Part shown: one piece after another, positions 40,411 through 47,731 of the stretch
Numbering within the stretch: position 1 is the first letter of the stretch
How the letters are laid out: each line of letters begins with the position of its first letter
DNA from: Mucilaginibacter sp. 44-25
GTDB taxonomy: Bacteria > Bacteroidota > Bacteroidia > Sphingobacteriales > Sphingobacteriaceae
Assembly (NCBI GenBank): GCA_001898335.1
Contig: MKTS01000007.1
Location: 73,311-123,943 of the forward strand
DNA: 50,633 bases
Direction: 5' to 3'
Notes under the pieces: generated by a model
The model's database searches: none
Told to the model about the DNA's origin: nothing
The model's input: only the letters and a program-made list of their open reading frames with translations
Translations under genes and position numbers: made by a program

Positions 40411-41049
40411 TTAATATCCCACAGTAAAGCGCTGTTTAACAAACTGGTTATTTTCCAATTCATTAAATATGGCAACGGCAAGGTCGGCTGTTGAAATGTC
40501 AGATTTACCTTCAGCACTAAATACAGGGCTCTCAGTATTTAAACGGAATTCACCAGTGCGCTTACCCGGGTGCAGGTTAATAGCAGGGCTGAGGAAAGTC
40601 CAATCCAATTCCTGTTCGTTACGTAGTTCATTCAGGTAATCACGTGCGGCTGATGCGCCAGGATAATACTCTTTAGGGAATTCTGGCGAATCAACCAGTT
40701 GTTTGCCATCTATAAACAGACTGCCTGCACCACCAATGGTTATAAAGCGTTTAACACCAGCCTTTTTAACCGCCTGTTGTATGTTTCTTGATCCTTGCAG
40801 AAAATCGTTATAAAGGTTAGGGTTGGTCCAGCCTGCGTTAAATGAATTGATCACCGCATCATAGCCTGATAATGCCGATGCCAAAGCATCCACATCATTA
40901 ACATCTGCCGATAACGCTGTTACGCCCGCTTGCTTTTCAACTTTATCTGTATTGCGGGCAATGGCAGTTACTTCATATCCACGCAAAATACCTTCTTTTA
41001 CTAATTCAGGGCCTACAAAGCCTGTGGCCCCAATAATTGCTACTTTCAT
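40411..41049 (-). CDS. NAD(P)-binding oxidoreductase (SDR-atypical, NmrA/YwnB-like)
   Basis: Rossmann-fold protein of 212 residues with the dinucleotide motif IGATGFVGPELVKEGI (GATGFVG at 8-14) and later DAVINSFNAGW and ITIGGAGSLFIDGKQL. No Tyr-x-x-x-Lys pair typical of classical SDRs stands out, which suits the atypical NmrA-like group. It lies downstream of an Rrf2 regulator gene on the same strand, and both carry the same 21-bp palindrome at their 5' ends. The pairing of an Rrf2 regulator with this type of oxidoreductase is like B. subtilis ywnA/ywnB. Substrate unknown. Confidence 0.82.
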   Translation of the reverse strand: MKVAIIGATGFVGPELVKEGILRGYEVTAIARNTDKVEKQAGVTALSADVNDVDALASALSGYDAVINSFNAGWTNPNLYNDFLQGSRNIQQAVKKAGVKRFITIGGAGSLFIDGKQLVDSPEFPKEYYPGASAARDYLNELRNEQELDWTFLSPAINLHPGKRTGEFRLNTESPVFSAEGKSDISTADLAVAIFNELENNQFVKQRFTVGY

Positions 41050-41063
41050 ATTTGTTGTTTAAA

Positions 41064-41084
41064 ATGTAATTTATTTTGTTACAT
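41064..41084. promoter_or_regulatory. candidate Rrf2 operator upstream of the NAD(P)-binding oxidoreductase
   Basis: ATGTAA-N9-TTACAT, a 21-bp inverted repeat starting 15 nt upstream of the oxidoreductase ATG. The same architecture is present upstream of the Rrf2 gene (41511-41531). Confidence 0.7.
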
Positions 41085-41101
41085 ATTGTTTCAAATTTTT
41101 T

Positions 41102-41506
41102 TCAGTCGAATTTTTTGTAAAATTCGGCAAGGGTAGTGTTACCCAGCTTGTTAACCATTACCCGCTCAATATCCACGTCCAAAGTCTTTAAATGGCTGTT
41201 GATCTGTTTACCAATAGGGCAGGCCGGGTTAGGCTCATTTTTAGCCTGGCCTAAAATGGCATTGGGCTTTACTGCCTTGTAAATGCTGGCTATAGTAATT
41301 TCTTTTGCCGGCTTAGCTAAGCTATAACCGCCATTTTTACCCAACTGACTGTTAATGAGGCCATGCTTAAGCAAGTTACTCAGTTCCTTACGAACCAGCA
41401 CAGGGTTAATATTGATGCTGCCCGCTAAATAATCAGACGATTGCAGGCGATCATCGGCGCAAAGCAACGTCATGATATGCATAGCTATGGAGAATCGTCC
41501 GTTCAT
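41102..41506 (-). CDS. Rrf2-family transcriptional regulator
   Basis: Winged-helix regulator of 134 residues: HTH at about 5-58 (FSIAMHIMTLLCADDRLQSSDYLAGSININPVLVRKELSNLLKHGLINSQLGKNGGYSLAKPA, with the wing GKNGGY). There are two cysteines, C16 and C96 (PACPIG), not the three-cysteine cluster set of IscR or NsrR, so a thiol or other signal sensor is more likely than an Fe-S one, but this is a guess. It is upstream of the NAD(P)-binding gene (52 nt) and carries ATGTAA-N9-TTACAT in its own leader, which suggests autoregulation. Confidence 0.87.
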   Translation of the reverse strand: MNGRFSIAMHIMTLLCADDRLQSSDYLAGSININPVLVRKELSNLLKHGLINSQLGKNGGYSLAKPAKEITIASIYKAVKPNAILGQAKNEPNPACPIGKQINSHLKTLDVDIERVMVNKLGNTTLAEFYKKFD

Positions 41507-41510
41507 AAAT

Positions 41511-41542
41511 ATGTAATAAAAATTATTACATTACAAATGTAA
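41511..41542. promoter_or_regulatory. candidate Rrf2 operator(s) upstream of the Rrf2 gene
   Basis: ATGTAA-N9-TTACAT at 41511-41531 (inner bases extend the palindrome to ATGTAATAA/TTATTACAT) lies 4 nt upstream of the ATG. An overlapping near-palindrome, TTACAAATGTAA, occupies 41531-41542. The first site matches the one at 41064-41084 in sequence and spacing. Confidence 0.7.
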
Positions 41543-41680
41543 CGTGTTAACTTGAAAAAGCAATAGGTAAATTTATGCCTTAGAGATTTATGAAACCATT
41601 TTGACAAACCTTATTTGTGTATAACTTATGTTTGACACATTGACTGCCGGTTGCAAGAACGGGCGCTAAAATATATCATC

Positions 41681-42526
41681 ATGAAAACCTATCTCGTACC
41701 TGTTGATTTTTCTGAGGCCGCTTTTAATGCCGCCGACTTTGCTGCCAGGTTAAGTAATCAAACTAACGTGGAACGCATCATCCTGTTAAACGCATATTAC
41801 ATCTCTCCTTATGAGGAGTTATTGCCGAATGCTGATATGGTAATGCTGCGGGAACAGGAAATACTTGAGAGCTTAGATGAGCGTTACAACGGCTTAAATA
41901 AGCTTAAACGAAAATTAGAAAAATTAGTACGAGCGGGTGTACAAATAGATGTATGGGTAAACCGCTCGCATTTGATCCGGGCAGTGGTTGATAAAATAGA
42001 AACTTATAATGCCGATCTGGTTATAATTGGCAGCGTAGGCAACAGTAGTGGCGAGGGGGATGGCTTAGGTAGCCACGTAATTGGCATTTCAAAAGCCAGC
42101 CAGGTACCTGTGATCGTTATACCGCCCGCATTTAAGTATCGTAAAGTTGAACGGGCCATCATCGCTTGCGATTTTAGGAAAGTTAAAGAAAACGTGCCGG
42201 TTGAAGTGCTGCACAAGCTTTTAGGTAAGCAAAATATCGACCTATTGGTAGTTAATATAGATACTGATCATAAGCATAATAACGATGTTGAGCAATTGGC
42301 AGAAGAAACCGCCTTAAAAGCCATGCTACAAACTTACAAACCAACGTACCATTTTATAAATTCTCCCGATATCATAAAGGGTTTGTTGAATTTTGCTGAT
42401 GAGCATCATGCAGAAATTGTAATTGCATTACCACATAAATATAGCTTCTTCCGTTCAGTTTTGCACAATAGTATCTCTCAGCAATTAGCTTCCAGCTCAC
42501 CTGTGCCTGTTTTGTTGTTAAAGTAG
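41681..42526 (+). CDS. universal stress protein, two-domain
   Basis: Cytosolic tandem UspA protein of 281 residues. The first domain (about 1-148) begins MKTYLVPVDFSEAAFNAADF and has the nucleotide-binding motif G-2X-G-9X-G-S in IIGSVGNSSGEGDGLGSH; it ends ISKASQVPVIVIPP. The second domain (about 155-281) starts ERAIIACDFRK, is more degenerate and ends ISQQLASSSPVPVLLLK. ATP binding is thus likely only in the first half. The start at 41681 (not 41651) puts the first beta strand at the N-terminus. A second Usp domain exists in this window, fused to the NRAMP transporter. Confidence 0.9.
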   Translation: MKTYLVPVDFSEAAFNAADFAARLSNQTNVERIILLNAYYISPYEELLPNADMVMLREQEILESLDERYNGLNKLKRKLEKLVRAGVQIDVWVNRSHLIRAVVDKIETYNADLVIIGSVGNSSGEGDGLGSHVIGISKASQVPVIVIPPAFKYRKVERAIIACDFRKVKENVPVEVLHKLLGKQNIDLLVVNIDTDHKHNNDVEQLAEETALKAMLQTYKPTYHFINSPDIIKGLLNFADEHHAEIVIALPHKYSFFRSVLHNSISQQLASSSPVPVLLLK

Positions 42527-42592
42527 GCATTATGGTTAATAATTTTAATTGGTATGAAAGAGCATTTTGTGTTTATTTGCACCCATTAAAAA

Positions 42593-43948
42593 ATGAGAGT
42601 ACATTTTATAGCAATAGGCGGTAGTGCTATGCATAACTTAGCCATTGCCCTTCACAAAAAGGGATTTACCATAACCGGGTCAGATGATATACTTTTTGAA
42701 CCATCTGCCTCCCGGCTTAACAAATACGGCATACTACCTGAGAAAGAAGGCTGGTACCCTGAAAAAATAACGGCCGATCTTGATGCAGTTATATTGGGCA
42801 TGCATGCCCGTATTGATAATCCGGAATTGCTCAAAGCTCAAGAGCTTGGCTTAAAAATATATTCTTATCCTGATTATATATATGAGCAGTCCAAAAATAA
42901 ATTACGTGTAGTTATTGGTGGTAGCCATGGTAAAACTACTATAACAAGTATGATACTGCATGTTTTACAATGTGCCGGTAAAAAGTTCGACTACCTGGTA
43001 GGCGCACAACTGGAAGGCTTTGAAACTATGGTTGGCCTTACTGATGATGCTCCCGTAATTATTATTGAGGGGGATGAATACTTAGCTTCGCCTATTGACA
43101 GGAGGCCGAAATTTCATATCTACAAGGCAGATGTAGGTGTAATAAGTGGCATCGCCTGGGACCATATTAATGTTTTCCCCACATTTGAAAATTATATAGA
43201 TCAATTCAGAATTTTCTCGGAGAGCATACAGTATGGTGGCAAACTTATTTATAGCCAAACCGATGAGGTTGTAAATAATATGGTTAATAACTTACCGCTT
43301 GATACTCAAAAAATACCTTACAACCTACCAGAGTATATTATTAATAATGGTATTACAACTATTATTTCAAATAATAAGCAATATCCATTACAGGTTTTTG
43401 GCCAGCACAATTTGCTTAACATGCAAGCCGCACGATTGGTATGTGAAAGCCTTGGAATTGATACGGATTCATTTTATGAGGATATCACCAGTTTTAAGGG
43501 GGCCGCGCGCAGGCTTGAGGTTGTAGGGAAAAATGATTCGACTACCATATTTAAAGACTTCGCGCATTCACCTTCTAAACTTAAAGCAACTATTGAGGCT
43601 GTAAAATCTCAATATCCGGACAGGAAACTTGTAGCTTGTATAGAGTTGCATACTTTTAGTAGCCTTAACAAAGATTTTTTAAATGAATATGCGCATACAA
43701 TGGATATGGCAGACGAAGCCATTGTGTTTATTGATCGTAAAACATTTGAGCAAAAGCAGATAGAACCTTACCCCACGGAGGCTGTAAAAAACGCGTTTGC
43801 AAACGAAAAACTTATGTTTTTTAATGCTACAGATAATTTGCTTGAGTATCTGAAAACACGCGATACGGCAAATTGCAACCTGTTAATGATGAGCAGTGGC
43901 AATTTTGGTGGATTGGATTTAATAATATTGAAAAATATTTTTTTATAA
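42593..43948 (+). CDS. mpl: UDP-N-acetylmuramate:tripeptide ligase Mpl
   Basis: Mur-ligase-family enzyme that reattaches recycled L-Ala-gamma-D-Glu-meso-DAP tripeptide to UDP-MurNAc in peptidoglycan recycling. The 451-residue protein has the Rossmann N-domain (VHFIAIGGSAMHNLAIALHK), the ATP-binding loop GGSHGKTT at 109-116, IIIEGDEYLASPIDRRPKFH and AWDHINVFPTFENY, and the C-domain with FKDFAHSPSKLKATI. The IGGSAMHN opening separates Mpl from MurC (GIGGIGMS-type). Intact. Note that the canonical murein cluster is not here. Confidence 0.9.
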   Translation: MRVHFIAIGGSAMHNLAIALHKKGFTITGSDDILFEPSASRLNKYGILPEKEGWYPEKITADLDAVILGMHARIDNPELLKAQELGLKIYSYPDYIYEQSKNKLRVVIGGSHGKTTITSMILHVLQCAGKKFDYLVGAQLEGFETMVGLTDDAPVIIIEGDEYLASPIDRRPKFHIYKADVGVISGIAWDHINVFPTFENYIDQFRIFSESIQYGGKLIYSQTDEVVNNMVNNLPLDTQKIPYNLPEYIINNGITTIISNNKQYPLQVFGQHNLLNMQAARLVCESLGIDTDSFYEDITSFKGAARRLEVVGKNDSTTIFKDFAHSPSKLKATIEAVKSQYPDRKLVACIELHTFSSLNKDFLNEYAHTMDMADEAIVFIDRKTFEQKQIEPYPTEAVKNAFANEKLMFFNATDNLLEYLKTRDTANCNLLMMSSGNFGGLDLIILKNIFL

Positions 43949-44028
43949 ACATTTTAATAATTGGATTCATATTAATATTTTTATAACTTTATTAACTATT
44001 GCGAAACCCTCACCTAATTAAGTAAAGT

Positions 44029-44370
44029 ATGAAGACACTTGGAAAAAAGATCAGGCTATTACGCCATCAAAAAGGTTGGAGCCAGGAAGAAGTTGCTAAA
44101 CGTTTAGATATTTCTATTCCTGCGTTTTCTAAAATTGAGACCGGTATTACAGACATTAATCTTTCCCGTTTGGAGCAGATCGCTGTTTTATTTGAAATGT
44201 CGGTTGTGCAATTACTTACGTATAACGAAAGCGAGCAGGATCAGAAAATGGCCAGTGAGCTGGAAAGCGTAAACAAAAAGTTAATGGACAGGGAAACAGA
44301 AGTAATTGATCTGCAGAAAAAAGTGATCGAACTTTTTGAAGAACTGCGGCTTAAAAAGGTTACTGCCTGA
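44029..44370 (+). CDS. XRE-type helix-turn-helix regulator with C-terminal coiled coil
   Basis: DNA-binding protein of 113 residues with an HTH_3 domain at about 6-62 (IRLLRHQKGWSQEEVAKRLDISIPAFSKIETGITDINLSRLEQIAVLFEMSVVQLL). From about 66 to 107 there is a predicted coiled coil (QDQKMASELESVNKKLMDRETEVIDLQKKVIELFEEL), probably for dimerisation. There is no toxin, phage or plasmid context, so it is likely a chromosomal regulator, but its targets are unknown. It ends in a short intrinsic terminator at 44384-44402 and is convergent with the GNAT-like gene. Confidence 0.85.
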   Translation: MKTLGKKIRLLRHQKGWSQEEVAKRLDISIPAFSKIETGITDINLSRLEQIAVLFEMSVVQLLTYNESEQDQKMASELESVNKKLMDRETEVIDLQKKVIELFEELRLKKVTA

Positions 44371-44383
44371 GATGTATGACGGT

Positions 44384-44402
44384 GCCCGTCCCCCGGGCTT
44401 TT
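44384..44402 (+). terminator. short terminator of the XRE gene
   Basis: GCCCG (44384-44388), loop TCCCC, CGGGC (44394-44398), then TTTT. It ends 1 nt before the stop codon of the convergent gene. Confidence 0.65.
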
Positions 44403-45521
44403 CTAAAATATATATCTTAAAGTAAGGTGCTTTTTGCCAAACGTTGCTCCAACAGCGTTATGGATGGCTATCATTTGTTTATTGAAGTCTCCCACCCATG
44501 ATAGTTCAAGCTCATCATACTGTTTTAAAGGCAAAACATATTCTTTTAGTTTTATAAACAGGCATGATTCCAGCCCATGTTTCTGGTACTTTTGTTTGGT
44601 CCCCATCACTATAGCCCGCATACGGGTTACACCTTTCCAGCGGCGATACAGGAACGTAATTTTACCCCAAAGGTTTAATTTGCCATTAAGAGGTTTTATC
44701 ATCTGGTTAGCATCAGGTACAATCACAATGAATGACGCTGGTTCTCCGTCGACATATGCAAACCAGATAAGTCGCTCATCCATTATCGCTTTCATTTTTT
44801 CGAAACTTTCAGTAATGGTAGCTTTAGTAATGAGCGAAAAATTGTCAAATCCATTCCAGGCGTCGTTATAAATTTCTATAAAATCATTTGCGTATTTTTC
44901 AATATCCTTAGATTTAAAGTGTTCGAAGGTATATCCCGGCTTAGCCATTACCCAATTTGCTATTTTAGTAAATCGTTCCGAAAAAGGCTGGTGCACATCC
45001 AGGTGATTGGTGATTTGCTCGTATAAAGTTATAAACCCATACTTTTTAAAGAATCGCTCATAGTAAGCGTGGTTGTAATTCATCCCATAGGAGGGTGGAG
45101 TAAAACCTTCAACCAGTAGCCCCCAAAAATTATCATTCTCTCCAAAGTTAATTGGCCCATCCATTGCCTGCATACCATGTTGCTGTAACCAATTCTTAGC
45201 GGTATTGAAAAGCATAAACGCGGTAGTTTCATCATCAATGCTTTCAAAAAAACCACAACCACCAGTGGGTTGCTCATAATTATAAGCCTTTTTATCATTA
45301 ATAAATGCGGCTATACGCCCGGTAAGATTTCCTTCGTCATCCCGTATGATCCAACGGGTTACTTTCCCGTGTTGGTGAAAATTATTTTTTTTTGGATCAA
45401 ATACGGCCTCAATATCATTATCGAGCGGGCATATCCAGTTAGGATCATTTTTATAAATAATTCGGACAACATCCAGGAAAGCAGCCTTGTCAGCTTTGCT
45501 TTTTACTTCAGTAATGGTCAT
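44403..45521 (-). CDS. GNAT-like N-acetyltransferase-fold protein
   Basis: Protein of 372 residues that looks like two GNAT-like halves. The first has FLDVVRIIYKNDPNWICPLDNDIEAVFDPKKN and GRIAAFINDKKA; the second has ERLIWFAYVDGEPASFIVIVPDANQ and the typical acetyl-CoA-loop area RMRAIVMGTKQKYQKHGLESCLFIKLKEY (Q/R-x-x-G/A-like KYQKHG), then LELSWVGDFNKQMIAIHNAVGA, ending in HLTLRYIF. I recall YghO-like and similar acetyltransferase-fold proteins of this size. Substrate unknown. It is preceded by a strong terminator, so it forms its own transcription unit, convergent with the XRE gene. Confidence 0.72.
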   Translation of the reverse strand: MTITEVKSKADKAAFLDVVRIIYKNDPNWICPLDNDIEAVFDPKKNNFHQHGKVTRWIIRDDEGNLTGRIAAFINDKKAYNYEQPTGGCGFFESIDDETTAFMLFNTAKNWLQQHGMQAMDGPINFGENDNFWGLLVEGFTPPSYGMNYNHAYYERFFKKYGFITLYEQITNHLDVHQPFSERFTKIANWVMAKPGYTFEHFKSKDIEKYANDFIEIYNDAWNGFDNFSLITKATITESFEKMKAIMDERLIWFAYVDGEPASFIVIVPDANQMIKPLNGKLNLWGKITFLYRRWKGVTRMRAIVMGTKQKYQKHGLESCLFIKLKEYVLPLKQYDELELSWVGDFNKQMIAIHNAVGATFGKKHLTLRYIF

Positions 45522-45554
45522 CTCTAATATAGTCAGGGAGCTAAGCTAACGTAC

Positions 45555-45588
45555 AAAAAAAGCACCCGGAATGTTCCGGGTGCTTTTT
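45555..45588. terminator. bidirectional terminator of the acidic-protein gene
   Basis: AGCACCCGGAA (45561-45571), loop TG, TTCCGGGTGCT (45574-45584): a perfect 11-bp stem flanked by A-run and T-run, so it works on either strand. It lies 19-50 nt past the stop of the acidic-protein gene on the minus strand. Confidence 0.9.
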
Positions 45589-45606
45589 ATACCTGTATGA
45601 TTTTTT

Positions 45607-45792
45607 TTAATCGTCGTCCTCGTCATCATAAGGATCATAGGCGTCAAAACCACCCAGATCATCATCTAATGGCATATCCTCGTCGTAATCATCATCGTCA
45701 TCAGCAACTTTTTTGCCCGGTTGTGGGTCATCAAAGTCGTCATCGTCCTCATCGCTAATTTTTTTGGTAGAAGGTTTTTTCGGAGTCGCCAT
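45607..45792 (-). CDS. very acidic small protein
   Basis: Product of 61 residues with no known fold: 24 aspartates and 3 glutamates, mainly in runs (SDEDDDDFDDPQ, DDDDDYDEDM, PYDDEDDD at the end), and a short lysine-rich N-terminus (MATPKKPSTKKIS). Probably intrinsically disordered. A strong terminator right after it and a clear gap on both sides show that it is a separate unit, not a leftover. It recalls acidic tails of RNA polymerase delta or other nucleic-acid-mimicking or histone-binding proteins, but no function is claimed. Confidence 0.8.
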   Translation of the reverse strand: MATPKKPSTKKISDEDDDDFDDPQPGKKVADDDDDYDEDMPLDDDLGGFDAYDPYDDEDDD

Positions 45793-45927
45793 CTTAAAAT
45801 GTTTTACGTTTTAAAACTTTTTTAAATTGATCAGTTGTTTGTTGCTCGTAATTTATCTGCTCTAAAGGCATACTTATTTACAGGTAAAAATAACTAAAAA
45901 CCTATTTATATAAAATCATTTTTAAAT

Positions 45928-46488
45928 TTATTCGGCTTGCTCCCCAATTGTGGAGCTGCCATCTGTAATCTCTTTAAGTTGAGGGAGTTCGTTCATACTA
46001 TTGACGCCAAAGTAATCCATAAATAAATTACTGGTGCTATATAATATCGGCTTACCTACGGCGTCAGACTTACCGCTTATCGCTATTAGCTCTTTCTCTA
46101 ACAGTTTTTGAATGGAATAATCACAATTAACACCTCGTATTTGCTCTACATCTGTTTTAGTAACCGGTTGTTTGTAAGCAATAATGGCCAGGGTTTCTAA
46201 CGCTGCCTGGCTTAACTTCTTTTTTGATCGTTGTATCTGTAACAGGCTTATAGCAGTATGGTATTCCTTTTTAGTAAGGAACTGGTAACTATTATTAATT
46301 TTTACCAGTTCAATAGCCAATGCAGGCTGGTTATATTTTCCAGTGATATTATTCAGATGGACGGCAATATCATCAGTGGTAAAGTCATGATTAAAGGTAG
46401 CCTGTAAACAATAAATAAGTTCTTCGGCACGTATACCTTGTTCCGAAGCAAAAATCAAGGCTTCTATGTATTGTTCTAAATTATCCAC
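45928..46488 (-). CDS. scpB: segregation and condensation protein ScpB
   Basis: Winged-helix kite subunit of the SMC-ScpAB condensin, which organises the chromosome. The 186-residue reading from the GTG at 46488 begins (M/V)DNLEQYIEALIFASEQGI and contains SQAALETLAIIAYKQPVTKTDVEQIRGVNCDYSIQKLLEKELI, the core of ScpB (about 89-131). An ATG at 46551 would put 21 non-conserved residues inside the mqnC gene; the GTG start leaves 14 nt after the mqnC stop and matches the family N-terminus. It is thus in an operon with mqnC. smc and scpA are not in the window. Confidence 0.9.
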   Translation of the reverse strand: MDNLEQYIEALIFASEQGIRAEELIYCLQATFNHDFTTDDIAVHLNNITGKYNQPALAIELVKINNSYQFLTKKEYHTAISLLQIQRSKKKLSQAALETLAIIAYKQPVTKTDVEQIRGVNCDYSIQKLLEKELIAISGKSDAVGKPILYSTSNLFMDYFGVNSMNELPQLKEITDGSSTIGEQAE

Positions 46489-46502
46489 TGTGTAAAGATG
46501 TC

Positions 46503-47627
46503 CTAATAATCTATCACCTGTTCTTCGATCTCTACAGGTATCTCGCGCCATTCGTATTTTTGCGTACGAAGTTGTGGCTCAAAACCAGCTTCACGAATGG
46601 AATCCTGTATGCCTTTTGCAGTAAATCTATGCGGTGCGCCGGCTGCTGATACCACATTTTCTTCAATCATGATTGAACCGAAATCGTTTGCCCCAGCATG
46701 GAGGCATATTTGAGCTACCTGTTTACCAACAGTTAACCATGAGGCCTGTATATTTTTTATGTTTGGCAGCATTATACGGCTCAGCGCTATCATCCGGATA
46801 TATTCATCGCCGGTTACATTGTTGGTAATACCCCGTACTTTTCTAAGTAGCGTGCCATCGTCCTGGAAAGGCCATGGTATAAAGGCGATAAACCCATAAT
46901 GTCCCTCTGTTTTTTCAGACTGTACTTCGCGTATCCAAGCTAAGTGCTCAAAGCGTTCTTCAATTGTTTCAATGTGTCCAAACATCATGGTGGCTGATGT
47001 AGGCAGATTAATCTGATGTGCAGCACGCATCACATCTAACCATTCTTTACCACCACATTTACCTTTTGATATCAGGCGGCGAACACGGTCATTCAATATT
47101 TCGGCACCTGCTCCTGGTAACGAGTCCAGGCCGGCATCTTTCATTGCGCTTAACACGTCTATATGGCTCATGCCTTCCAGCTTGGCAACGTGCGCAATTT
47201 CCGGCGGGCCTAATGAGTGCAGTTTTAGTTTAGGATAGAGATCCTTTAACTGGCGGAAAAGTGTAGTGTAAAATTCGAGGCCAAGGTCTGGGTGATGACC
47301 TCCCTGTAAAAGCAGTTGATCGCCGCCATAACGGAAAGTCTCTTCAATTTTACGCTTATACGTTTCAATATCGGTAATATAACTTTCTTCGTGTCCCGGC
47401 CTGCGAAAGAAGTTGCAAAACTTACAGTTGGCAATACATACATTGGTTGTGTTAACATTACGGTCTATCTGCCAGGTAACTTTACCATGTGGTACCTGTA
47501 TTTTACGTAGTTGATTGGCTACGTTCATGAGGTCGGCAGTAGGGGCGTTGTGATAAAGGTAAACACCTTCTTCTATGCTTAAAAAATCAAAAGCCAAAGC
47601 GCGTTGTAACAAATCCGCTGTATTCAT
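46503..47627 (-). CDS. mqnC: cyclic dehypoxanthinyl futalosine synthase MqnC
   Basis: Radical SAM enzyme of the futalosine menaquinone pathway that converts dehypoxanthine futalosine to its cyclic form. The 374-residue protein has the CxxxCxxC cluster motif at C64, C68 and C71 (CIANCKFC), the FFRRPGHEESY segment, LLLQGGHHPDLG, ILSAMKDAGLDSLPGAG-type and SATMMFGHIET motifs. All [4Fe-4S] ligands are present. The presence of MqnC implies menaquinone by futalosine, though the other mqn genes are not in this window. Promoter box CAAATATA (minus TATATTTG) at 47632-47639, ending 4 nt before the ATG. Confidence 0.94.
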   Translation of the reverse strand: MNTADLLQRALAFDFLSIEEGVYLYHNAPTADLMNVANQLRKIQVPHGKVTWQIDRNVNTTNVCIANCKFCNFFRRPGHEESYITDIETYKRKIEETFRYGGDQLLLQGGHHPDLGLEFYTTLFRQLKDLYPKLKLHSLGPPEIAHVAKLEGMSHIDVLSAMKDAGLDSLPGAGAEILNDRVRRLISKGKCGGKEWLDVMRAAHQINLPTSATMMFGHIETIEERFEHLAWIREVQSEKTEGHYGFIAFIPWPFQDDGTLLRKVRGITNNVTGDEYIRMIALSRIMLPNIKNIQASWLTVGKQVAQICLHAGANDFGSIMIEENVVSAAGAPHRFTAKGIQDSIREAGFEPQLRTQKYEWREIPVEIEEQVIDY

Positions 47628-47631
47628 ACAA

Positions 47632-47639
47632 CAAATATA
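47632..47639 (-). promoter_or_regulatory. TAnnTTTG box directly before mqnC
   Basis: Minus strand reads TATATTTG and ends only 4 nt before the mqnC ATG, so the predicted start of transcription coincides with the start codon (leaderless message). Confidence 0.5.
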
Positions 47640-47731
47640 CGTGGTGTGCTTGTAATGGCGAAGTATTGCTGGTTAAAGCTTACAATTGGCTGTCAGTATA
47701 GGAGCAAAAATTCAATTACGGCGAATGGCTA

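Noticed and set aside
46489..46551. ATG start of scpB at 46551
   Set aside because: Would add 21 residues from inside mqnC that do not fit the ScpB N-terminus; GTG at 46488 is better.
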